DNA of 64,000 nucleotides from DASSUC01 sp035649895 (GTDB lineage: Bacteria > Actinomycetota > Actinomycetes > Mycobacteriales > Micromonosporaceae), in the NCBI GenBank assembly GCA_035649895.1, contig DASRIS010000189.1, positions 1 through 64,000 on the forward strand. The letters are read 5' to 3'. The notes under the pieces were generated by a model that ran no database searches, was not told the origin of the DNA, and saw nothing but the letters and a program-made list of their open reading frames with translations. Position 1 is the stretch's first letter. Every line of letters begins with the position of its first letter. Shown here piece after piece: positions 1 to 16,100 of the stretch. A program made the position numbers and the translations under genes.

Positions 1-397
1 CCTGCGCACCGACCTGTACGGGGTCCTGGTCACCGCCACCGGCTGCCGGGACCTGTGGCGGGTCAAGTCGCTGCTGGTGCGGCGTGCCTTTGGCCGGCTC
101 GACCAGCGGCAGCGCGACGAGCTGGCGCAGGCCGACCCGCGCGACATCCAGGTCGGGACGTGGTTCCGCTGGGTATGGCTGGCCGGGTACCCCATCGCCG
201 GCGCCTACTTCGCGCTGTTCTACCTGCCGCTGCTGGCGTACGTCGCCCGGTGGGCGGGCGACGGTCTCACCGCGGGGGCGGACAGCGTCCGGTTCTGGTG
301 GGGGCTGCTCGTCGCCGTCCTGGTGTATGCCCCTGTCGTGGCGACTTTGTGGATCTGGTTCTCGGCCTTGCCGGCGCGCCGCCAGGTGAGCAGCTGA
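1..397 (+). CDS. C-terminal part of a membrane peptide zinc metalloprotease-like protein (partial)
   Basis: The reading frame is open from base 2 and ends at the TGA at 395-397, so only about 131 C-terminal residues are visible and the start lies outside the window. The first visible residues read LRTDLYGVLVTATGCRDLW. They are followed by a charged stretch (RRAFGRLDQRQRDELAQADPRD) and then two hydrophobic segments, about 57-83 and 100-122 of the visible part. The pattern of a TDLY motif, a short charged loop with ADPRD and paired membrane helices resembles the C-terminal membrane part of putative peptide zinc metalloproteases (YydH-like). The catalytic HEXXH part would be upstream and cannot be checked. 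It ends 35 bases before the convergent hydrolase gene, leaving little room for a separate terminator. The family call is a resemblance only; an unrelated polytopic membrane protein remains possible. Confidence 0.5.
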   Translation, partial: LRTDLYGVLVTATGCRDLWRVKSLLVRRAFGRLDQRQRDELAQADPRDIQVGTWFRWVWLAGYPIAGAYFALFYLPLLAYVARWAGDGLTAGADSVRFWWGLLVAVLVYAPVVATLWIWFSALPARRQVSS

Positions 398-432
398 CAC
401 CGGACCGGTGGGCGGTGCGCGAGGTTAGATGA

Positions 433-1419
433 TCAGGGTGGGCTGCCGGTGAAGTAGCGGCGCGGGTTATCCACCAGCATCTGCTCGACCTGCGCCTCGG
501 TCACGCCGGCCTCACGCAGTGCCGGGAGCACGTCGTCGCTGATGAACTGGTAGTGCCAGTCCGGTACCGCGGCGGCCCGGGCGAGGTCGTGGGCCGCGCC
601 GAAGTAGTCGATGAAGCAGGACGCGTCGTGCGAGAGCACCATGCGGTCGGCGTACCCGCGCGCCGCGAGCGCGGCGAGCGTGGCGACCCGGTCGGCGGTC
701 TGGTTGAACAGGTCGAGCCCGAAGCGGTCCATGCCCAGCGTCGCCCCGGTGTCGGCGAGCCCCATCAGGTAGTCCAGGTCGTTGCTGTCGCCGGCGTGCC
801 CGATCACGACCTTGGTCAGGTCGACGCCCTCCTCGCCCAGCAGCTCGACGGCGAGCCTGCCGGACTGGGCACGGGCGGAGGTGTGCACGGTGATCGGGGC
901 ACCCGTGTTGACATGGGTACGGGCGACCGCCCGGCAGATGCGCTCCACGCCTGGGGTGAGGCCGGGCGCCTCGACGCAGCACTTGAGGAAGGCGGCCTTG
1001 ACGCCGGTGGAGCCGATGCCCTCGACGATGTCGCGGGTGAAGTCGGTGACCATCGGCTCGCCGACGTCGAGCAGCAGCCCGGGTCCGCGGTAGGCGTACT
1101 GGTGGGGCAGCTCCTCGTACACGTACAGCCCGGTGGCCACGACGATGTTCAGGTCGACCTGCTCCGCGACCCGCTGGATCCGCGGGATGTAGCGGCCCAG
1201 GCCCCACACGGTCGGGTCGACGATCGTGGTGATGCCCTTTGCCCGTACCGCGTTGAGCTTGGCGACCGCGTCGGCGACCCGGGCCTGCTCGTCCCACCAG
1301 CTCCCGTCGCCGTAGTTGAGCACGTGCTCGGTGGAGAGCACGAAGACGTGCTCATGCATCAGGGTCCGGCCCAGGCTGCCGACATCAACCGGACCCTTCA
1401 CCGTTTCCACCGTCGGCAC
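433..1419 (-). CDS. Phosphotriesterase-family metal-dependent hydrolase
   Basis: This is an amidohydrolase-fold enzyme of the phosphotriesterase-related/lactonase family, 328 aa, close to the usual length. The binuclear metal site is visible: HEH near residues 22-24, the candidate carbamylated lysine in AAFLKCCVEAPG, a histidine in PITVHT, another in VIGHAGDSNDL, and the aspartate in VLSHDAS. No signal peptide is seen, so it should be cytoplasmic. I chose the GTG at 1419 because GGGAGG lies about 11 bases upstream and the protein then starts just ahead of the HEH motif. Longer forms run into sequence antisense to the PKS gene. It is divergent from the assembly line and convergent with the partial membrane gene. 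Members hydrolyse lactones, esters or phosphotriesters; the substrate here is unknown. It could be a cluster border gene or a self-protection lactonase, but nothing in the sequence decides this. Confidence 0.85.
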   Translation of the reverse strand: MPTVETVKGPVDVGSLGRTLMHEHVFVLSTEHVLNYGDGSWWDEQARVADAVAKLNAVRAKGITTIVDPTVWGLGRYIPRIQRVAEQVDLNIVVATGLYVYEELPHQYAYRGPGLLLDVGEPMVTDFTRDIVEGIGSTGVKAAFLKCCVEAPGLTPGVERICRAVARTHVNTGAPITVHTSARAQSGRLAVELLGEEGVDLTKVVIGHAGDSNDLDYLMGLADTGATLGMDRFGLDLFNQTADRVATLAALAARGYADRMVLSHDASCFIDYFGAAHDLARAAAVPDWHYQFISDDVLPALREAGVTEAQVEQMLVDNPRRYFTGSPP

Positions 1420-1773
1420 GGCATCACCTGCCTCCCCGTCCACGCCGCTGGCCGTCCTAGCCCACAGTCTCCCCAAGCTCATGGGTACGGACAGGGGGCA
1501 GCGCCAGCTGTCCTGCCGGGCATGCATGCCACTCATGGCACCGGTGTGGGGTACATCCGCTCTGTCGTCACACGGCCTTATAGCAACTAATCTATGCTGC
1601 GTCGCCCGGGGTCGCGAGGTGCCGGTGGCGTAGCTAGATTGACATCGGCGTGGAGTACACCGTCCGGGCGCCCGGCCCGGCCTGCTCGTGGTCGAGCTGC
1701 GCCCGGTAGATCCGGCTGCTCGCGCGAGCGCGCCCGCCTGGCGTGCCGTGGTGGCCGAGGGCGGAGTGTGGGC
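1420..1773. promoter_or_regulatory. Divergent intergenic region before the hydrolase and the PKS-NRPS gene
   Basis: These 354 bases contain no gene. The most AT-rich spot is 1577-1598 (CTTATAGCAACTAATCTATG), unusual in such GC-rich DNA. It holds TAnnnT hexamers on the plus strand (TAATCT at 1588-1593, TATGCT at 1593-1598) and TATAAG on the minus strand, so it is the likely promoter zone for one or both divergent genes. A TTGACA occurs at 1639-1644 but has no good -10 at normal spacing. The reading frame of the PKS gene is open upstream to 1594, but that translation is low-complexity and not KS-like. Confidence 0.4.
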
Positions 1774-9308
<7,535 letters not shown>

Positions 9309-9309
<1 letters not shown>

Positions 9310-10136
9310 TGCCGCGCCTGGCCGGCCGGGCGGCCATCGTCACCGGTGCCGCCCGTGGCGTGGGGCGCGCCATCGCGGTGGCCCTGGCCGGAGAAGGTGC
9401 CGACGTCGTCGTGTCCGACCTGTGCCGGGATATCGACCGGTGTCCGTACCCGATGGGCACCGCGGAGCAGCTCGAGGAGACCGCGCGGCGATGCCGGGAC
9501 CGCGGTGCCCGGGCGGTCACCGCGGTCGCCGACGTACGCAGCCCGGCCGACGCCCGCTCGGCGGTGCGCACCGCACTCGACGAGCTGGGCCGGGTCGACA
9601 TCCTCGTCAACAACGCTGGCGTGGTGGCACCAGGCGGACGCCCGGCGCACGACTTCAGCGAGGAGGAGTGGGTGCTGGTCACGGACGTGAACCTGCACGG
9701 TCCGTGGCGGTTCGCCAAGGCGGTGCTGCCGCACATGGTCCGCCGCAGGTCGGGCAGCATCGTCAACGTCGCGTCAACCGGCGGGCTGGTCGGTTTCCCC
9801 GCGTTCGCGCCGTACGTCGCCGCAAAGCACGGCCTGGTCGGGCTCACCAAGGCGCTGGCCGCGGACTACGGGCCGTACGGCATCCGGGTCAACGCGGTCT
9901 GCCCGACCTCGGTACGCGACGACCCCGCGCTGGACAGCGCGATGCTCGGCGCCGTCGCGGCTGCGCTGGACAGCTCGGTGGACGCGTACGAGCAGCTCAC
10001 CGTGGGATACCACCCGCTGGGCAGCCTGGTCGATGCCGAGGACGTCGCGGCTGCCTGCGTCTGGCTCGCGTCGGACGAGTCCCGCCGCGTCACCGGGACG
10101 GCCATCCCGGTCGACAGCGGCTTCACCGCCAAGTGA
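9309..10136 (+). CDS. SDR-family oxidoreductase, mycofactocin-coupled type by sequence
   Basis: A 275-aa short-chain dehydrogenase/reductase. The Rossmann motif TGAARGVGRA is at about 12-21, NNAG is present, and the catalytic YxxxK is in YVAAKHG. After the second strand it carries the segment DLCRDIDRCPYPMGTAEQLEET. This matches the extra DIC..ID..PYPM-T..DL.ETV insertion of the mycofactocin-associated SDR subfamily, whose members hold their nicotinamide cofactor tightly. Its start overlaps the PKS-NRPS stop by one base, and the next NRPS begins 14 bases downstream, so it is translated with the assembly line. Because the megasynthase lacks a KR, this enzyme may reduce the beta-keto or an oxidised intermediate in trans; that role is inference. 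No mycofactocin maturation genes lie in this window. Confidence 0.85.
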
Positions 10137-10150
10137 CCCGGAGGGTACGG

Positions 10151-13100
10151 ATGCAGCCCGACCTCGCCGACAGCGACCGCTACCCGCTGGCGCCATTGCA
10201 GCGCGGCATGCTCTTCCACGCGCTGTCCACACCAGGGTCCACTATGTACGTTGAGCAGCACCGGCTCGATCTCGCCGGGGAGCTGGACCTGGCCGCGTTC
10301 CGGGCCGCCTGGCAGTCGGTGTGCGCGCTGCACCCGGTGCTGCGTACCGCCTTCGACACCCGGCAGGTGGAACGGCCGACCCAGGTGGTGCGGCCAGCGG
10401 TTGAGCTACCCCTGACGGTGGAGGACTGGCGCGGCCTGCCCCCGGCGGAGCAGGCGACGCGGCTGCGCCAGCGCGGGTCGGCGGAGCGGGAGCAGGGGTT
10501 CGACCTGGCGTCCGCGCCGCTGTTCCGGCTGTGCCTGGTGCGCCTGGACGACCACGCGTGGCGGCTGCTGTGGACCCACCACCACCTCATCCTCGACGGC
10601 TGGAGCGTTGGGCTCGTCCTCCGCGACGTGGCCACCGCCTACGCCGCGGCGTGCCGCGGCGAGCCGCTGTCCCGGCCCGCCGCATCCGCCTACCGGGACT
10701 TCGTGGCAAGGGCCGGCCAGCAGGATCTCGAACGCGCCCGGGAGCACTGGACCGGGGTGCTGGCCGGCTTCACCGAGCCGACACCGCTGGGCATCGCGCG
10801 CGGCATCCGCCTTTCCAGCTCACCCGCCACGGAGGACAAGTCACGCTCCACGAAGGACAAGTCACGCTCCACGGAGGACAGCTCACCCGCCACGGAGAAC
10901 GAGCGGGTCGGCCACCAGCTGACGCGGGAGCTGACCGAGCGGCTCGGACGCTTCGCCGCCGCGCACCAGGTCACCGTCGACACCCTGCTGACCGGTGCCT
11001 GGGCGGTGGTGCTGGCGCGGTACGCCGGCACCGACGACGTGGTGTTCGGGTTGACCACCACGGGTCGCTCGGGAACGCTGCCGGGGCTGGAGCGGACGGT
11101 GGGCCTGTTGATCAACACGCTGCCGGCGCGGGTACGGCTGGACTGGGACCAGCCGGTGGCGCAGTGGCTGGGGCGGGTGGAGCAGGACCGGGTCCGGGCA
11201 CGGGAGCTGGAGCTCACCCCGCTGGACCGGGTGCAGGCGTGGAGCGAGCTGCCGGCGGGCCGGCGGCTGTTCGACTCCATCCTGGTCGTGGAGGACTTTC
11301 CGGTCGACCTGTCGCGCCTGCGGCTTGGCACGGCCGCGGTCATTGGGTCGGCGAGCGTCCAGCAGACCAACTACCCGTTGACGCTGCTGGCGTTCCCGCG
11401 GGAGCGGCTGGTGGTCGAGGCGCTGTTCGACGCCGCGCTGCTGGACCGCCGGCTGGTCGGGCAGCTGCTGGGGCACCTGGAGACGGTGCTCGACGGGCTC
11501 ACCACCGCCCGGGTGCTGGGCGAGGTGGAGCTGATGCGACCGGCGGAGCGCGCCGAGCTGGCCGGGCGCGGCTCACCACGCGCGTCCTACACCACCGCCG
11601 GGACCGAGCCGGCCCCGGTTCGGTTCGCCGGGTGGGCACGGCGGGAGCCGGACCGGGTGGCGGTGGTGCACGGCGACGAGCGGGTCCCGTACCGGGTGCT
11701 GCTGGCGCGGACGGCGCGGCTCGCCAACCGGCTGCGCGGTCTCGGCGTCGGCCCCGGCGTGCTGGTCGGCGTCTACCTGCCGCGCGGTGTCGACCTGGTG
11801 GTCGCGGTGCTCGCCGTGGCGTGTGCCGGCGGTGGCTACGTCCCGGTCGACCGCCGCCATCCCGCCGCGCGCGTGCACGGCATCCTCGCCGACGCGTCGG
11901 CGGCGGTGCTGCTGGCCCACTGCGACGCGGCCGGTGAGCTCGGCGACGTCGACGTGCCCGCCACCGTCCTGCTGGACGACCCGCAGGAGCGGGCGCGGCT
12001 GGCGGCGCTGCCCGGCACGCTGCCGGCCCTGCCGGCGCGCCTCGACGACATCGCGTACGTGATCTACACCTCCGGGTCCACCGGGGCCCCGAAGGGCGTG
12101 GTGGTCGAGCACCGGCAGCTGGCCCGGTTGTTCGACGCCACCCGGGACTGGTTCGGGTTCGGTCCCGACGACGTCTGGACGCTGTTCCACTCGATCGCCT
12201 TCGACTTCTCCGTATGGGAGCTGTGGGGCGCGCTGGTGCACGGTGGCCGCATGGTGGTCGTGCCGGACGGGACCGTGCCGGACCCCGCCGCGTTCCGGCA
12301 GCTCCTGCTCGACGAGGGCGTGACCGTGCTGAACCAGACCCCGTCCAGCTTCCGCGCCCTGCTGCACGCCGACGTGGCGGCGACCGCGACCCGGTCGCCG
12401 TACCGGCTGCGCTTTGTGGTCCTCGGCGGCGAGATGCTGGAGGTGGCCAGCGTGCGGCCGTGGCTGGACCGCTACGGTGACGCCCAGCCGGCGCTGGTGA
12501 ACATGTACGGCATCACCGAGACGACCGTGCACGTCACCTACCGGCCGGTCACCCGCGCCGACCTGGCCGGTGGCGTGCTGTCGCCGATCGGCGTGCCAAT
12601 CGGCGACCTCGCGGTCCGGCTCGTGGACCCGCACGGCCGGCCGGTGCCGGTGGGGGTGCCCGGGGAGCTGTATGTCGGCGGCGCTGGGGTGGCCCGCGGC
12701 TACCTGCGACGGCCGGAGCTGACCGCGCAGCGGTTCGTCGAGGAGCTCGGTGAGCGCTGGTACCGCACCGGTGACCGGGCGCGCTGGCTGCCCGACGGGG
12801 GGCTGGAGTTCCTGGGGCGCCTCGACGACCAGGTCAAGATCCGTGGCCACCGTATCGAGCCGGGCGAGGTCGAGAGCGTCCTCAACGCCCACCCGCAGGT
12901 CCGCGGGTCGGTGGTGGTGGCGACCGAGGCCGCCGCGGGCGGCCACCACCAGCTGATGGCGTACGTCGTTGCGGCGTCCGCCGGCGGCGTGGCAGCGCCG
13001 CAGCTGCGCGCCTGGCTGTCGCAGCGGCTGCCGGACTACCTGGTGCCGGCCGGCTTTACTGTCCTGGACCGGCTGCCGCTCACGCCGAACGGCAAGGTCG

Positions 13101-16100
13101 ACCGGGCGGCCCTGCCCGCGGCGCGCCCCGGCCGCCCCGACGAGGGCGGCCTGGTGGCTCCCCGCAACGACACCGAGCGGGTGCTGGCCGAGGTGTGGGC
13201 TGAGGTGCTCGGTGTGGAGCGGGTCGGCATCGACGACAACTTCTTCGCGCTCGGCGGCGACTCGATCCTCACCATCCAGGCGGTGGCCCGGGCGGGCCGG
13301 CGCGGCGTGGCTGTCACGCCCGCGCAGCTCTTCGCCCACCAGACCATCGCCGCGCTGGCCCAGGTGGCGGGCGAGACCGCAGGCGCGGGTGCCGGGGCGG
13401 AGCAGGGTGAGGTCACCGGCGAGGTGCCGGCAACGCCCATGCGGGCCTGGTTCAGCCAGCTTGCCCTGCCGCACGCGGGGCAGTGGAACCTCTCGGTCCT
13501 GCTGGCCGCGCGGCAGCCGGTACGGCTGGAACGGCTCGCGCAGGCGCTGGCCGCCCTGGTAGCCCACCACGACCTGCTGCGGCTGCGCCTCGCCGGGGAC
13601 CAGGCCTGGATCCTGCCGGTGGCCGAGTGCGACCCGGTGCCGGTGCAGCAGCTCGACCTGGCCGCGGAGCGGCTCGACGAGGTCGTACGGCGGGTGCAGG
13701 GCGGCCTGGACCTGGCGCGAGGGCCACTGCTACGGGCCGCCCTGCTCACCGGCGGCCCGGGCGGCGAGCCGGACCGGGTGCTGCTGGTCGCCCACCACCT
13801 GGTTGTGGACACCGTCTCCTGGCAGGTCCTGCTGGAGGACCTGGGCACCGCCTACCACCAGCTCACCGAGGGTGCCGCGGTGGAGCTGCCGGCGAAGACC
13901 ACCGACTTCGCCCGGTGGGCGCGTGGCCTGACCGAGCTCGCCCGCTCAGACCGGGTGGCGGACCAGGCCCGCTGGTGGCTGGACCGGCTCCCGCAGCAGG
14001 CGCCGGCGCTGCCGGCCGACGGTGACCCGAGCGCGCCGGACGTGGAGGGCGACTGCGACGTCATCGAGGCCACGCTGGACGAGGCGGCGACCGCGCAGCT
14101 GCTCGCGCCGGCCCACCGCGCCTACCGGACCAGGCCGGACGAGCTGCTGCTGGCGGCTCTGGCCCTGGCGGTGGCCGGGTGGGCGGGCGCGCCGAGGCTG
14201 CTGGTCGACGTCGAGGGGCACGGGCGGGACATCGTCGCTGGCGGCGCCGACGTGTCCCGCACGGTCGGCTGGTTCACCACGCTCACCCCGGCCTGGCTGG
14301 ACCTGACCGGCGTCGACCGGCACAGCCTGGCCGCCGTCATCAAGGCCGTCAAGGAGCAGCTGCGCGCGATGCCGGGCCGCGGAGCCCCGTACGGCCTGGC
14401 CCGCTGGCTGCGCGGCGACGACCTTGCCCGGCGCCTGTCGGAGCTGCCACGGGCCGAGATCAGCTTCAACTACCTCGGTCGGCTCGACCAGGGCGCGCCG
14501 GCGGATGGCTGGTTCGAGCTGGCGTCCGAGCCGGTGCCCGCGGACCGCCATCCAGCCAACCCGCGGCCGTACCCGGTCGATGTCGTCGCGGCCGTCCGCG
14601 GCGGCCGGCTGCACCTCTACCTCACCTACTCCACGCGGCACCGGTCCCGGGATGCCATGCAGCGCCTCGCGGAAGGCTACCGGGACGCACTCCGCGCCAT
14701 CGTCGAGCACTGCATGTCACCGGGGGCGGGCGGGCCCACCCCCAGCGACTTCCCGCTCGCCGAGGTGGACCAGGGCCAGCTCGACCGGCTGGTCGTGGAG
14801 CGCGGCGGTGTCGAGGACCTGTACCCACTGGCTCCGTTGCAGCGCGGCCTGCTCTTCCACACGCTGGCCAACCCCGGCTCGGGTGTCTACTTTGAACAGT
14901 TCAGCATCCGCCTCGACGGCCCGCTCGACGTCGCGGCCTTCGACCGGGCCTGGCGTGCCCTGCTCGACCGGCACGCGGTGCTGCGCGCCGGGGTCGCCTG
15001 GCAGGGGCTCACCGTTCCCCACCTGGTGGTTGAGGAGCGGGTCGAGCTGCCGCTGGCCCACCACGACTGGGGCGACCTGGCCGAGGCGCAGCAGGAGGCC
15101 CGGCTGGCGGAGCTGCTCCTCGCGGACCGGACCCAGGGCTTCGACCTGGCCCGGGCCCCACTGACCCGGCTGCACCTCGTCCGCCTCGCCGAGCTTCGCT
15201 GGCACGTGGTCTGGAGCCACCACCACATCCTGCTGGACGGCTGGAGCGTCGCCCTGCTGATCCAGGAGGTCTTCGACACGTACGAGGCGATCCGGGGTGG
15301 CCGCTTCGTGCCGGCACCGCCGCCGCGGCCGTACCGGGACTACCTCGGCTACCTCGCGGGTCTGGACCTCGCCGGCGCGTGGGCCCACTGGCGCCGGGTC
15401 CTCAGTGGAGTGACCGGGCCGACCCCGCTCGGCGCGGACCGTCCGGCGGTGCGGACCGGGCGCAGTGATGCCGACTACGCCCGGGCGCACCTGCGGCTGC
15501 CGCCGGACCGTTCGGACGCGGTACGGGAGTTCGCCCGCGAGCACCGGCTCACGCTGGACACCGTGCTGCACGGGGCGTGGGCGCTGGTGCTCGCCGACCG
15601 CAGCGGCACCGACGACGTGGTCTTCGGGGTCACCTCCTCGGGCCGGCCACCTGAGCTGGAGGGCGTGGAGGAGATGGTCGGCCTGTTCATCAACACCCTG
15701 CCCGCCCGGGTCCGGGTGGACCGGGACCAGCCGGTGGTGAGCTGGCTGTCCGGGCTGCTGCGGGACCAGGTGCAGGCCAGGCAGTTCGAGCACACGCCGC
15801 TGGACCAGATCCGCGGCTGGACGTCGGTGCCCCCGGACCGCCCGCTGTTCGACAGCGGCAGGGGGCTGGAGAACTACCCGATGGACGGCTCCCGGTTCCG
15901 CACGGCCAGCGTCACCATCAGCCAGATCCAGACGTACGAGCAGGCAGACTACGCACTGTCCTTTGTGGTGGTGCCCGACGAGGCGCTGCTCATGCAGGTC
16001 TGGTACGACGCGCTGCGGTTCGGGCCGGAGACCGGCGACCACATCCTGCGTACGGCGGAGGCGCTCACCCTCGCGCTCGTCGCCGACCCGGAGCGGACCG

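Noticed and set aside
1639..1661. TTGACA promoter of the PKS-NRPS gene
   Set aside because: No -10-like hexamer exists at 16-19 bases downstream; only an isolated consensus -35 word.
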